A stretch of 64,000 nt of DNA, from positions 19,601,501-19,665,500 of the forward strand of contig NC_091100.1 of the NCBI RefSeq assembly GCF_024713975.1. The letters run 5' to 3'. The notes below the pieces were generated by a model, which did not search any database, was not told where the DNA came from, and worked only from the letters and a program-made list of their open reading frames with translations. Every line of letters starts with the position of its first letter. The stretch's first letter is position 1. Position numbers and translations under genes: made by a program. Positions 51,143-64,000 of the stretch are shown in pieces. The stretch is from Paralichthys olivaceus (Eukaryota; Chordata; Actinopteri; Pleuronectiformes; Paralichthyidae).

Positions 51143-52194
51143 GATTGCTGCAATATAGGCCAATCTATGCTTAATTCAGATTCACCAGCCTTCACGGTCT
51201 CTCTGCTCAGTGCTTCGTCTTAAAGTGAGACTGATTTTTCACTCTGTCGGTCTTATTGAAATACTTTTTTTTTTTTAAAACAGTTTTGTGTTTTGCTTCA
51301 GATGTTCTTTTCTGGTGTTTTTGTGAAGCGTATCATAGCAAATGTCTAGAAAGCGTGTTGGAGTGTTTGCCTGGTAACCCTTGGTGCTAACGCTGCAACA
51401 AGTGTTGGGATTAAATGGCATCATGTTGGTTAGAACACTTAATGTTTCCTGATGAGGGACACCCCTTTGAACTCAGCACGACGTCTGCTGCCAGCCGCTC
51501 ACTTTATCAGAAGTAATTACCTCGAATCAAAGCTTGTCTTCTTTTCACCATACTTTGTGTTATCAGAGACGGCATTAGTAGTAGTTTCTAATTTAGATAC
51601 AAGTACTTACAAATAGCACAGTGTGTTATAACATTAACACTTATTTTTGTGTTGTGTTTTGTTCTCATTTCTTCATGCACCTGTTCTGCCTCTTGGCACT
51701 TGATCTTCACTATTTGGTTATTGAAAGAAAATCTTTGCTGTCATCTCTATTATTGAACACAATATAAATAAACATTTTGAGTGAGTTTTTGGTTTTTGTA
51801 GGCACAGAACGTGAGTCATTTGGCAGCACTTTATGAAAAGGAGGCAAAAACTGCTGTTGTAGCAACTCATTGTCTAAAGTCAACTCTCTATTGTAGACTG
51901 AATTTAAGGAACCACACACGTTTTGCATGTTTGAGCCTGTTTACTACAATTCATGAATAATTTATATCACTGCCAACGGTTCTTTCAAACCATCGTTTTA
52001 CAGTTGTTTTTACAATTGGATTCACAATCTGTGGTGCTCTCTTACAGGACCGTTTTTCTGAAGATTCTGAGTTTAAAACTTTAGTCTTTTTCTTTTTTGT
52101 TGAAGTTTTGTTCTCTTTGCCACTGGGGGCAGCAGAAACAACATCGAAATATTATCACCTTTTAAGTTTTCAATACTGAATTTCTTTTTATGCC

Positions 52195-52270
52195 TCCGTG
52201 CTGGGGACAGCCAGTGGCCGGGGCATTATGTTTCGGGTTGTCTGTTTGTCATCCATCTCCTTTTCATAAG
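52195..52270 (+). repeat. Fish interspersed-repeat fragment
   Basis: TGCCTCCGTGCTGGGGACAG then CAGTGGCCGGGGCATTATGT and TTTCGGGTTGTCTGTTTGTC resemble the start of a dispersed repeat frequent in percomorph genomes. Extent uncertain. Confidence 0.5.
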
Positions 52271-54019
52271 ATTTTTTAATGTGATAATACTGATTAGTGC
52301 AGCTTTTAAGATGTTATGAACATTTCCACAACTTACAGAATGGAAAAACAACCAAATTGACATTATGTAGTCACTACAATTTGCACATTGTTTGGCTTTT
52401 GTGTTGGATTTTTACAAAAACTCAAAACTCAAAAACTTTCCTTGAATTCAACGCCAAGGAAAGTTCGCAAAATGATCCCCTCTGGCACTTCAGTAATAGT
52501 AGTAGAGATAAAGGATGCTTGTATTGCACATAGCAACATTATAGAGGTTTCTTATTACAGAACTTCCACCTGTGATTAAATACATATTAGAGTAATTGCC
52601 AGGGAAAATATAAGTGAATGATTGACTTTTGGTGACTTCGATATTGTCTGGATTTATTTGTGTTTGTTGACTGGCTTTTGAATTGGCCTACATTCTTCAG
52701 ATTCTGGTACAACATGGAGTAGGCTTTTAAGACCCGATTAGTACAACAGTTGAGGAGTGTGAATATGGGCGCAGTGCATTCCCCAAAGCCTGTCTGATCT
52801 GGCATTATGACTTTTCTTTACATCCCATATGTAACTCAAGAACACCAGAGCAGTCTGTCTGCAGTGGTCCTGATTTGCCATTCAGTGGTGTGGGATCTGT
52901 GCTTTGAGTATCCAGATATACTGCACTACAAACAACTGTTTCATTGTCAACTAGCTTAGTGTATATATACATTTACAATCAGTGCACCCTCAAATTTTCC
53001 CTGCTTGGCAACAGACAAAAGATGCAACAGAAAATAGAACACGCTTCGGTCTGAATTAAATCACAAGGCATCAAAAAAGTCCCAGCAGCCTTGAAGATGT
53101 CATATTATGAAGGTTGACTTTGAAGAGAAAATTCTGTGTATGTCGTTTGATCTAAATCTCTGTGATCTTGCCCTCTTGCCTCTGTCGAGCAGCGACAGTG
53201 GGCTTTTATGGACGCCCACATAAGGCAGCATAAATCTAAGGCACTCATTGTAACAGGTATAGAGATATTATTGTACTAATCATGTCTCTTTTTGTGCAAT
53301 ATCTTGTATGGAGTGATTCAAATATTTTTATTTCAACAAGTAGTTATTGGCTGGACACAGTTGTGACATCATATGTCAGGTCACATCTTTGCCTCTTAAT
53401 AACTCCCTTGACTCATTTATTTTCCGGTAGCCTCTGGTGACGGCAAAAGGCTTTGGTAGTTTTGTGTTGTGGATGTAGTTAAGGAGCTGAGTCTGCTTCC
53501 AGCACATGTTGCCAAGGATCTGTAGCCGTGCACTACTGAGGAAAATTTGTTATTACACAATTGAGAATGCAGCCACCCCCACGTTCCTTTTAATAAGCTG
53601 TTTCCCAAAACAGAGATCACACCGGGTATGAAGGATCAAGGCAGTAACAGTATTCAGGCTTTATAACTGACACGAGACAAGCTGTATTACCCTAACAGCT
53701 GAGGAGTGATGTAGAGATGAGTAAGTAATTACTTGCTTGGTTATGAAAATGCCTGGATTTTACTGAGCAACATGAGTAAGCAGAACATTCATACTTTTGT
53801 GTGTTTTTAAAGCATTTTGAAAGTAAAGTTTTGTGTTCTTAGGGTTTTTGGAAGACCTGTTGATATTCAGTCATTGTTAATTGGATTGTTCAAGTCAATC
53901 ATTACACAGCAAAATGCATTGAGAGCTAATTTAGGGCATTCAGTCAACGACGAGAACATCAAAATGTCTCTCCAAAAGCTAGAAACCATAAAACAAAGAA
54001 CGTTAATAACGTAATAACA

Positions 54020-54950
54020 TATAACTACATATATTTCTCAGATACTCTTATCCAAGGCTACTTAAAAACCCAGAGACAGCACAAGAGCTTCAGTACAGAA
54101 GGAGACAATAAGTATCTGTTCATAAGACCAAGTGCAGGAGCTTTGGGTAAAAACTGCGTAGTGTAGTTAGGGTTGTAAGGAGAAGATGAGAAGAGATAAG
54201 TCTATAAAACATTCTTGAAGATACAAACTCTGATAGCATTTGCTAACTCACTCTATTGACAGGGACCCAATATCTAAGACAGTCTAGACCCTGGACTTTT
54301 GTGAAGGGATGGTGATTCTGGATGATATTTCTTGGAGGAACTTAGTGAACAAGTAGGAGCATAAGCCTGTTCGATTGTGTTGAATTATACTGCAGGTGGG
54401 TATAGAACCTGACATTGTTCTTTTGGCTTTAGCAAGTTGTATTTGATGCTGGCAGCCAGTGGAGGTCCATGGACAACAAAGTGACATGAGCTCTTGTACT
54501 CTGAAGAAAATCTGTAAGGGTTTGAGAAGGATAACTGGTCATCAGACATGGCACCTAGGTTTTCATGACTGTGGTTGGTGAGAGATGAAGAGGTGGTGTT
54601 GATGTTTAAAATGTTTGTTTAGTGGGGATGAGTAGGTGTTCAGTCTTAGAGTGGTTTAACTAAAGGTGGCCTCTCCTTCATACATGTCTGAGAGACAAGT
54701 TGAGATTGACAATGCGACTGTGGGATCATCTGGCTCGATTGACAGGTACAGTTGTGTGACATTTGCATAGTGGTTATATGAGAACCCAATGCCAGTGGAT
54801 AATTGGACCAAAGAAAGTTGTGTATATTGCAAAGAGAAGGGGTTCCAGCAACGAGCTGTGGGGCACCTCAGTTGGGAGGGGATGGTATAAGGACATTTGT
54901 CCATGCCATGACATAGAACACACGATGAGATAGAATTCACACTGAGAACG
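54020..54950 (+). mobile_element. Degenerate long interspersed repeat
   Basis: TCAGATACTCTTATCCAAGGC near 54040 resembles the terminal motif (cagacgcttttatccaaagc) of a large teleost element. TGATGCTGGCAGCCAGTGGA, GACATGGCACCTAGGTTTTC, GACAGGTACAGTTGTGTGAC and CAAAGAGAAGGGGTTCCAGC follow in the order of that repeat. No intact frame. Superfamily not assigned. Confidence 0.6.
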
Positions 54951-55224
54951 CACTTTGCCCTAGATGCCCTTTGGAGAGTAATACAAGTTCATTCAGATTC
55001 TAAAAAATCTGAAATTCATAAAGTATATTCTTTAGTGCAAAGGAATATACTTTGTGTCTCATGTGAAGGGAAAATGTTTTAGATATGTTTATTTTCACTG
55101 TAGTTATGTCTTTAAGATACTATCTTGGTAATTTGGGTGTTCTGCCTTATGTCATTCTTATGAAATGAAGGGAAATTACTGCCATTAGTGTCCCTGTATG
55201 ATCATTATAAGGAGGAGCAGAATA

Positions 55225-55256
<32 letters not shown>

Positions 55257-55257
55257 C
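55225..55257. repeat. GAT/ATG trinucleotide microsatellite
   Basis: Clean run of about eleven units, seen directly. Confidence 0.9.
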
Positions 55258-56236
55258 CCTGTGTTCCAGTGATTATTGTGTCTTATTAGCAGAGACTGAG
55301 ATGTGCACATTTGTACAAACCCTGAATTCAAGGTTTGCTGTGAAAATCAGGCCCAGTTTTTAAACAGTAAAGTTGTTGCACTGGTTATTGAGCTCCCGAG
55401 GTAGAGAACCATAATCAAGCCAAAAGGCAGTGATACTTTTTTTTATGAAAGTCAGAAACTTTAATTAACTGGCATCTCTTTGACATCTTTTGGTTCTCAG
55501 ATGTACAGTAAAGCTGCTAATAGCTGCTAATAAACATGCACAGTGTGTATGGTCGGATATCTCTCTCTCCTACATTTAGTTTACTCTGCATTCGTATGTA
55601 TGTATGTAGAAATGATTATATCTTTATCTAGTTTATGTTTCACTTCGATTTGAGCGGAAAAGAAAATAAGGCCCATTCAGCCTGTGCCTCACAGAGGGAC
55701 AGAAAGCCCTCCAGCTTGGTCAGCCTGGTAACCAGGCTCTGTGCAGCACACTCTGGGAGGCAGAGCCACTTGCTTGTGCAGCAAGTCCCATCCCCCTCCT
55801 CCTACATTCCCTCTCTCCCTCTTTTCTCCATATTGTCCTCTTGCCCATTTCCCTCAGTGTTATAAATTACAAACGACACAAACCTTCCAGGCCTAATGCC
55901 CTGCCATGGACGCCTTCCAAGCTGCACTTTTTGGAGAGCCAAGAGGCTGGCTTCATTGATAACACCGGGCACACTGTCCGTCTCTCCATTTGCTGGCAGG
56001 AGGAAAAGCCTAAGACGGGCCCTTCACAGGCCTAAAAGACACCAGCGCTTTTTTACAATCAGCTGATGGAGCTCACTTTTCTGAAACTTCAGCAGCGGTA
56101 GTGTTTCATTTCAGGCGGCCATTTAAAACATATAAGTAATAAATAAAACTACTAAGAAGACTGAGTATCACAACTTTACCCAAAAGGATGCCCTATGATT
56201 TACATTCATGGATTCAAGAAGGAACAAAGTGATTTC

Positions 56237-56249
56237 GGGGGGGGGGGGG
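56237..56249. repeat. Poly-G tract
   Basis: Run of G on the + strand, seen directly. Confidence 0.85.
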
Positions 56250-59114
56250 TCTTTGAAATTTAACACCAATAAACACAAAGTCAATGGGCCATGATGTGTC
56301 ATTCTCAAAAGCGCATGTGATCATTTCATGACCACACACTGCCACAGAAGTGATGCTAAGGAAAATCAATCTAAAACAGACCCAACTGACAACTAAAAAG
56401 ATGTATGTAGCCACTTAGTTCCACATATCAGCCTTTTAGTGCTGCCTGTTAAAAACAACCAAAATCAGCTTCTCCTCTCACATGTGACAAAGAAGAAGCA
56501 TGTAGGATGTAAGTGATAAAAGCAGTTTGAATGCACTTTATAGGTCATTTAAAAAAAAATCCATATGCTGCAATAAGCAGGTTATTTGTTAGCCTGGTTC
56601 TAAATACACAGATTCATTTTTAGGTCACTCAGTTCTCTTGGTATGCCTGCCCTTTTTCCCTCTCTGGTGTCTCCCATCAAACAGCAAGGGGGGAAACTGC
56701 TAGTAGAGCCCCACTATGGGCTGCAGGCCCCTGCCACTGCTCCAGCTGACCCTCCAGACCCAGATCCAGCCTCCAAGTCTTAACCCCATCTGCAGCTGAC
56801 CCCTCCAGCTTGAATTATTATTCCTGTCCTGTTTGCTTCCATTGCAGATGGTGACTCTGCTGTGTTCATACAATATATTTTAGTTGTTTTTAGTCAGCGA
56901 TCTAGTCAGTTCATATCTTTTACTTGTGCCTCAGGAGACGGCTGTCAGTGGCATTAAATTAGATCATCAAGTTTTTCTTTGACATAAAATGAGTGTAGCA
57001 AGTGTAAAAATAAAGTGTGATTTCATGAGTTATGGTTAACTTGAACATTACAGCATGAAGACTTTGATTACTAAGGATTCATTATTTCAGATCAGTTCCA
57101 GCAAATGTAATAACACCATAACACTTTCACCATAAGGCTCTTCACATCTTTACAATGCAAGGTGGCAGTATTTTAACTCACACAAGCGTATATGAAATCA
57201 TTTTGTATTACTCACCACTATAATGTTTTGTATTTTAGTCTGTGATTCTACCAATAACTTACTATGTTTCTCTTAAATTGTGAATATAATAAGGTGCTTA
57301 CTAACATATTGTCGAGCAACAGAGTTAGTAAAGGTGAAAACTAAAATCAGGGAATACATAGCCAATGATGCTCTATGAAATATTATATCTATATCATAAC
57401 TAAGTCATTACAGTGGGAGTCAATCAGTTGTCTACCTGGATGACATCAAGCATTCAAATTAGTTCATATTTATCTTAAAAAACGATGATAATATTCTCAT
57501 CTCAAGAATCCATACAGTTTTATTTGAGAATAATTAAATAAATAACAAGTCGCTGTTGAAAGCAATTTGGTGAGTATAGTGTAGTAAATCAAAACAAGGT
57601 TGCAGGACATTCTTGCAGGTTTCATGTTTTCCTCAACAACCCACATTCTCAAAGTCTATTGCACACAGCACAAGAGCTTTTTTTTCTTGAGTACTTAGCT
57701 CATTCTAGCTTTAAGGATTTTGCCCCGGCTAATTGTTTTCATTGAGGTATTAATTATGAGTTTCAAAGCTGCAAGTACTCTGTGCCAAAAATACGTGTTT
57801 TCAGGTGTTTGATTTCCTTCCTCTGTTTGTGTCGCAGGTGAAAGTGCGTCAAATGATTCGGCTGCAGCATGACATGTTGTTAATATCACTGAAAGGCTTT
57901 CCAAAGGCAATTTAAGTTACAACAAAACTTGTGCTTAGTGGGTGTATCCATTTGACATATCTAAAAAGTACGGCACTTGGGGTTTATGGAAACAAATTGG
58001 TTATGCCTCTGCATCTGAAATGCTCAAGTGCTTACTGCACACAAAATTTACTTTTGCTAAAACCTTGGCAGCAAAGCTAAATATTGTATGTTGGGAACTT
58101 CTGTTCTTGGTGTCGCAGCTGCATCAAGTTTTCACACAGAGCTTTAAAGAGTCAGTTTTGTGTATTTCTGTAATTTTATGAAGTTCCTTGGGTTAGCTGT
58201 GCCAAAAGAGTTGACGTGTAAAACAAAATCTCCCCCTAAAATGTAAAATTGCAAACTTAAAACGAAACACAATTTTACTTTTTATATTTTTTCTTCTTCG
58301 AAACACCTCCCGCTTGGTTCTTGTCATTGTTGTATGATGTGCTCACCATTCAGCAGTTACAACACTCACATAACAGAGCAGCACCTGACCACAGGCCCAT
58401 TCATTTATCCCCTCTAGTTTCCCATTGATGCCTCTCCTTATGACTGAGGCCCAGAGGAATCTCCACCCAGGGGACCTTTCAACAACAAACGCAGCCAGCT
58501 ACGACAGCAAGCTGCTTCTCTGAATGAACAACAATGTCATTCCAGCAGTGTGCGTGTGTGTGGCTGTACTGTATAAATGTGTTGGTGTGTGCAGAGAAAC
58601 ACCACTGGCTAGTAGCAGTAGAGTGATCTTGTGACCAAGACCTCTTAATGATGGTTAGGAGCTGTGAGCAGACTTAACGTCTCTGCATTACCCTGATTAG
58701 TCCATATCATGGTCGCTGTATTGTTTGACTCAAAGGCCATCCGAGGCGAATGGGGCAAAGCATCAGTGCCTGAGCACAAACACCCAACTGGTTGACAGAC
58801 TTATTTTTACACTGCAATAAATCTGCTTCAGCTGCCCTGAGTTAGAATAAAGACTAGGAATATATTAGATAAAAATAAGACCACAAAGACGTATGCTGTC
58901 TTCGTTCAGGCACAATGATCTTAGTGGTTTCTGTTCTCACTGAGCGTGTGAACAGGACTGTGTTTGATTCTCAGCTCAAGTGATGTCAATACTTCTCTCA
59001 GTGAAAACTGATATTCATAATATAAGCTGTAGTCCGTTACGCCTCAGTCTGCAGTTTAAACTCACCGACAACCTGGTTAAAAACAAAGTGGAAAAATTCA
59101 TTACAAAATAGAAA

Positions 59115-59115
59115 T

Positions 59116-59183
<68 letters not shown>

Positions 59184-59193
59184 TACACACACA
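59115..59193. repeat. Compound palindromic microsatellite (TG)n(TA)n(CA)n
   Basis: TG units, then about 25 TA units, then CA units. The whole tract is close to its own reverse complement and could extrude as a cruciform. Confidence 0.9.
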
Positions 59194-59502
59194 ATATATG
59201 TCTGGGTGCTTATCCAATGCTACTCTATTTCTAACTGTGCCTAACACGAGATAGTGTTCCAGTTCTGTGGTCTGAGTGTATTTGCTCATCATGGTTAGAA
59301 TGATGCTGCACGTTTTATGCAATACAATTATTAATGCAACCTGAGCTCTTGAGCAATGAGTGAGAATGTTATGCAGGAAAATTGAAGACTATCTGACAGT
59401 GTTTGGTCAAAATTGCAAGCGTCACTCAAACCATCCTTTTTTTCATTCAGAGGAACTTAATGAAACCAGTGCGTAACATTAATGCTAGTTTTGATAAAGT
59501 CC

Positions 59503-59506
<4 letters not shown>

Positions 59507-59558
<52 letters not shown>
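59507..59558. repeat. GT microsatellite
   Basis: About 26 GT units, followed by ATCCCAGCTGATATTGGACA then AGAGGCAGGGACAGGTTGCC, which resembles the same repeat head seen at 48922. Confidence 0.9.
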
Positions 59559-59559
<1 letters not shown>

Positions 59560-59992
59560 TCCCAGCTGATATTGGACAAGAGGCAGGGACAGGTTGCCAC
59601 AGCATAATATATTGTTTCTGTATGTTGCTTGGACAGAATTTGTGCACTTCAGCCTCAGCTCTATTCCTCTGCATTCTACTGGCTGATGAATTTTGACTTG
59701 TTGCACAATAAAAGTCCACAGTGCATAAAAAAAAAAATCAGAGAGCATAGCAGTTATCCGGGAGCAGGCGTTTCACGTGCACACACAGAAGCAGCATGAG
59801 CGCGAGGAGAAGAGCTGAAGCTCGAGCGAAGGAAATCTGTTCAAGTAACAGAATATCTGAGTGCAAGCACACAGTTTGAGCAGAAGAGGCACAAACCGTA
59901 GCATAAGCAGGGGAAATTTGAGTGTGTGTGTGCAGTGTGACAACATTACAAAATGTGAACATGAAATCAAAAAGTCCTGCTCTCAAACTTAA

Positions 59993-60338
59993 AGGTTCAG
60001 TATGTAAGATTAAGGTGAAAGGGATACTGGCAGAAATTGAATACAATAAATAAAATAATCCCAGTAACGTATTCACAAGTATGTGATCATCTAAATTGTA
60101 CGAATTGTTGTATTCTTTACCCTAGAATGGGCCCTTTATATTTAAATACTTTCTCTTTATGGAGGCCGCCGTGTTTTTTTACAATAGTCGAAACTGGACA
60201 AGCTTAACACCTTTTTAGTTTTTTGACAAGGCTACCACGGGTTCTATTATGTTTGGAAGGGGAGGGTGAGGTGAGGTGTATTCAGCTGCAAAATGCAACT
60301 TCACCACTAGATTTCACTAAATTCTACACACTGAACCT
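59993..60338 (-). mobile_element. TTAA-flanked MITE, family B, copy 3 (inverted)
   Basis: 346 bp between TTAA at 59989-59992 and 60339-60342. Ends are AGGTTCAGTATGTAAGAT and ATTCTACACACTGAACCT. The interior is the reverse complement of copies 1 and 2 (GAGGCCGCCGTGTTTTTTTA, GGCTACCACGGGTTCTATTA). Confidence 0.85.
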
Positions 60339-60384
60339 TTAAAGACCATCCTCTTGAATAAAGAGAATAAAAAGGGGAAGAAAA

Positions 60385-60500
60385 AACATACTGAAGAAAC
60401 CCCACACAGACACGAGGAGAACATGCTAATTCCTCATAGACAGACCCTGACCGAACTGGGATTCAAACCAAGAACCTTCATGCTGTGAAGCAGTGGTGTA
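60385..60500. repeat. Fish interspersed-repeat tail
   Basis: GAAACCCCACACAGACACGA then GGAGAACATGCTAATTCCTC and GGGATTCAAACCAAGAACCT resemble the other half of the repeat whose head lies at 48922 and 59558. Confidence 0.65.
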
Positions 60501-62224
60501 ATGTTTAAATGTCTTTAAAAGTAGTGTCAGCTAATATTAGGATTAACATTCATTAGTTACCAGTGTATTGATGAGGACTTGGGGCAATTTTCAAATGTTT
60601 TTTTTTTTTCTTTCAAATTTGAAGTATCTACAGGAAACTATGTCTTGTTCTTGTGCTTGTACATCATACTGTGTTTTTGAGACAAGTGTTGGACTAAAAT
60701 AGTGACTAAGGGGATCCTTGTGTCGCCACATGTTTGACGTCACTCGTAGGATTTCCTCAGAAGTCTAGAGTCTCTGTAGAGCAGCAGCAGCACTTCCCCT
60801 CTAAGTCAAAGGTCAAGGTTCATTTGCTCCTTTATTTATATTAACAAATTGAAAGACTTCAATTTTTCTGATTAATTTAAGATACTTGTGGAGGAAATAG
60901 GAACACATACACGCAAACATAAAGACAGACAGACACACATTCCATTTATGTCTCCAGATAATATGGGCAAAGACAGAATGATGTTATTTCACCGTGTGTA
61001 TTCAGACCAAATGTTTATGGAAATCAAGACATTATAAATAGTCGACATGTCGCCAGCATCAGGGTAAAGGTTTTGCCCATTTAATGGAAAAATGTGTCAC
61101 ATTATTTGGAAACTGAGCTCATTTTTTTTTCTTCACTGGAGGTAAGATCATCAGATGGGTTCCCATCACCCTAACATTGCTCTATATTTGTCAGTGCTCA
61201 AATATTTGGAAAAAAAGGAGGAGCGCAAGAGAGAGTAGAAGGGCAGTGATGAGTGAACAGGACAGATACTGACCCCTCATACTCCCACCCCAACTCTGCG
61301 AGCCTTTTGCGCCTATTTATAGGGGGAAAATTGCGCTATGGAAAAATATGACAAAGCTGCATTCCATAAATAAGCTGGGAATGGTGGAAAAGAGCACACG
61401 GCTTAGTCTCTGAAGGCCTGAGTGGTGGTTCTCAGGCTTGGCTTTGGAGTCTCCACACACCACAGGAACAGGGCTGTAGCTAGCATTAGTCAAGTTTCGA
61501 TCCAAATGTGGTGCAAAATTTTCTGTATTTACAGAAAGTTGGTGGGAGGTGCATGAAATGATGCATGTTTGCGTTCAATTTAATTTGGATATTCTGAATT
61601 GATTCATCAGTGCAGGTTGTGTTTAGTCAGGTCCCATTGGAGAGCAATGGTGCCAGTTTAACACTAGAGAAACCATAATGGATAATATAGTGTTAGTTTG
61701 TTTTATTTAGAGAAACATGACTCCATGGCTCCACATGGATGGGATGTTTTTGTCTGCCCCATGTTTCTGTCTCTTTTGTTTTAACTTCGATGCACATTTA
61801 AATCGCCTGCATCATGTCGTTCTTTTGCCAACACACCAACTTTTCAATCTCAGCAGAGCACCCATTTGAGTTTTTAACATAGTCAGTAGGGATCTGAAGT
61901 GTAGTTTATATGTTCATTATTTAAAGTTATATAGTGGTCGTTTTATTTTGTTGGTCTGTCGGTCAGTTCATCACTTTTTGACCAGTCTGGGCTGAAATAT
62001 TTTAACAAACATCAAATGAATTACATAACGCCAACGCACTTTGTTGATCCTTTGGTCCTTCCTCCAACATCATCATAGGCTTTTGAGGGAAATGTCTCAA
62101 TGGTTTCTTAATCATTTGGGTGATCAGATCAGTCTGCCAAAAAAGTAGTTTATGACCAAATACCTTCAAAACTAAGATATGGTGCTATTGACATTAGCAT
62201 GTAAGCATCATCACAGTGACTATT

Positions 62225-62292
62225 AAATTCAACTCAGTTTTATTTGTATTGCACCAAATCACAAATACATAATCTCAAGTCCAACTTTACAA
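62225..62292 (-). repeat. SINE/LINE tail fragment
   Basis: CTCAGTTTTATTTGTATTGC then ACCAAATCACAAATACATAA, AAGTCCAACTTTACA. This resembles an inverted copy of a common fish retroposon tail. Confidence 0.5.
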
Positions 62293-63200
62293 AGGTGCTA
62301 ACATTAGTCTTGTTTATAATTCATAATTTTTTAATTAGTTTATTTTAATCCCACAAAAAATTAAGAAATAAATGAATAAACTTGAATTTGTGACCATGAC
62401 CCTGGGTAGTGGATCTGTTGCTTTGCATCTTCATCTTTTCATAGCCACTGTTTAAATGTAATTCTGAAACACATTAACTGAACAAACATGTTGTGGTCCC
62501 CGACTGTCTCCTCAGTGGGATTAAGCACTTCCTGGTACCTTAGTCATTTGCTGCTTTGTTGTTAAGGGAAACAAAAAAATCCTGTGTATGTGTGTGTGAG
62601 ACTTCACTCGATTACAAATGTAAACTGAAACTGCCATTTACAGTGCTAATGACTCAACCGTTATTCTGAGAAATCTTCAGAAATCACATTTAATGACTGT
62701 AGTGTTCCAGTTTTTGTCCAAGAAAACATGCTGCTTTAATGGATGAAATTGAAAGTGAATTGACCCCTGACCCTGATGTGTGCAGTGAGCCTGTGTGCTG
62801 GACTACCCAGCATGCATTCAGTCTCAGCCCAGCTAGACAGCCCCAGATGTCAGGCAGCAGTGGTGGCTTATAGGACCCCAGACGACTGGTCTTTGCGAGG
62901 ACACACTCTCCCTAAGGCCCGCTGCCAAGTTCCAGGCTCCAGAGGGTCCAGAGGGTCAACCTCTCCACTCTACCTCCAGTCCCCCCCCCCAGCCACAAAA
63001 TCCACCGCCATAACAGCAGCTTAGGAGCTATGAATAAACAGGCTGTCATTGTCTCATAATATATTTATGGAAGACAGAAGCTGCATTTTTTCAGTTGCTT
63101 GTGTGGTATTTTGTCTTTGTGGGAAACTGGAAGGTTTGCATCCCATCTTGTGGGACAGCGAGACAAAACGATTTGGAGTTGAGCTACTGTGCAAAACAAC

Positions 63201-63201
63201 G

Positions 63202-63237
<36 letters not shown>

Positions 63238-63258
63238 TGTGTGTGTGTGTGTGTGTGT
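63201..63258. repeat. GTGC/GT compound microsatellite
   Basis: About ten GTGC (GCGT) tetranucleotides passing into about ten GT units, seen directly. Confidence 0.9.
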
Positions 63259-64000
63259 AAGCAGGACAGTGCAAGACTTTAGAAAACAGAAGAGGAGTTT
63301 ATATGGATACAAGACTCATAAACTGGCAAATTTCATTTTATAATCTCTGCAAAATAGTCCTGCCTGATCACTTGCATAATTTAAGAAGAAAGTTAATGGT
63401 AGTCATTATAGCTAAGCTGTTGCTTGAGAAATTGCGAGTTCCACTGCACTTTTTGCAAAATTTAAATAAAATTAATATAATGAGAGCAAGAAAGAATCCG
63501 AATCTATCATAAAACCATCGCCCATGCAATGAAATTTCCCGTGTGAGTTTAACAAGTTTTATTTTACTTTCAACTGCTGTTAATATTTCTCTTAATGAAG
63601 ATTCATATTCATAATATACACTATAGTCTAATATGTTGCAATCCCTAGCTAAAAGTTAAATTGCTTAGCTAATTACAGATATTTTTGACCAACATCCTGA
63701 TCAAAAACATGTGGGAAACAAAATAGGAAATAGAAACTGCAGTGCGTCAATCTGGCTGTATGCCTATCTGTCTGTTTGTATTTACAATTCTAGCAGCATG
63801 AAAACTCTCAAGGGACTGAAACATTGGTTGTTTTGCCATTTTTGGCTAAGCAGAAATATCTCAACATCTTTTTGATGAATTGTCACAGTTTTGTACAGAC
63901 AGTTATGGTCCCAAGGAGATGAATCATACTGATTCTTACTCACAACATTAACCAGACTATTAGTGTTCATCAACACTAGCTGCACTCTGAGCCCAGCAAA

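Larger units (their letters stand above)
47331..64000 (+). other. cnnm2: cnnm2 intron 1 (5' part, runs off the window)
   Basis: Nearly 17 kb in which I find no sequence encoding the next expected CNNM2 segment (KSHLAIVQRV..., VTLEDVIEEII), so the second exon lies further on. Vertebrate CNNM2 has a very long first intron. It contains microsatellites, family A and B repeats and other interspersed repeats listed separately. Non-repetitive patches at about 48530-48610, 49740-50060, 51480-51540 and 55640-55790 are the best places to look for conserved elements, but constraint is not demonstrable here. Confidence 0.7.

Noticed and set aside
59403-59748. Frames with long Cys-Val or His-Thr runs
   Set aside because: Direct translations of the GT/CA microsatellite.
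63049-63343. Frames with Cys-Val-Arg-Ala repeats
   Set aside because: Products of the GTGC/GT microsatellite.
47331-64000. Second cnnm2 exon
   Set aside because: I searched the translated frames for the expected KSHLA...VQRV and TLEDVIEEII segments and found none in the window.

Overview
The window is vertebrate nuclear DNA, almost certainly from a teleost fish and probably a percomorph. Genes are split into short exons with GT-AG introns. Intergenic space is AT-rich and full of microsatellites, Tc1-like debris, tRNA-derived SINEs and TTAA-flanked MITEs of fish type. The proteins read directly as fish versions of genes from human 10q24. Six protein-coding genes can be assembled exon by exon with consistent splice phases, five complete and one cut by the window edge.

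Layout: 1-6500, gene-free flank with simple repeats and a SINE. 6500-11790, fgf8 (+), five coding exons; its large third intron holds a degenerate tandem array with a period of about 200 bp. 11790-13770, short spacer. 13772-15813, dpcd (-), six exons, convergent with fgf8. 15814-16101, a compact shared promoter with a perfect RFX X-box and ETS-type motifs, from which dpcd (-) and poll (+) diverge. 16040-22078, poll (+), eight coding exons plus an untranslated first exon. 23000-38540, wbp1l (+), four coding exons, a possible second first exon and a long 3' UTR. 39358-44447, as3mt (+), eleven exons. 45590-64000, cnnm2 (+): one large 5' coding exon, then the first 16.7 kb of a long intron that runs off the window.

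These genes do not form an operon or a defence system. Jobs implied by homology: fgf8 is a secreted morphogen; dpcd is a cilium-linked cytosolic chaperone-like factor; poll is an X-family repair polymerase; wbp1l is a WW-domain-binding membrane adaptor; as3mt is arsenite methyltransferase; cnnm2 is a magnesium-homeostasis membrane protein. The block is a rearranged piece of the 10q24 synteny group: fbxw4 is missing between dpcd and fgf8, and cyp17a1 is missing between wbp1l and as3mt.

No clearly novel multi-gene system was found. The points most worth checking are the tandem array inside fgf8, the ciliary X-box between dpcd and poll, a cryptic alternative first exon of wbp1l, a conserved-looking alternative acceptor in fgf8, upstream ORFs on wbp1l, as3mt and cnnm2, and a TTAA-targeting MITE family with three near-complete copies.
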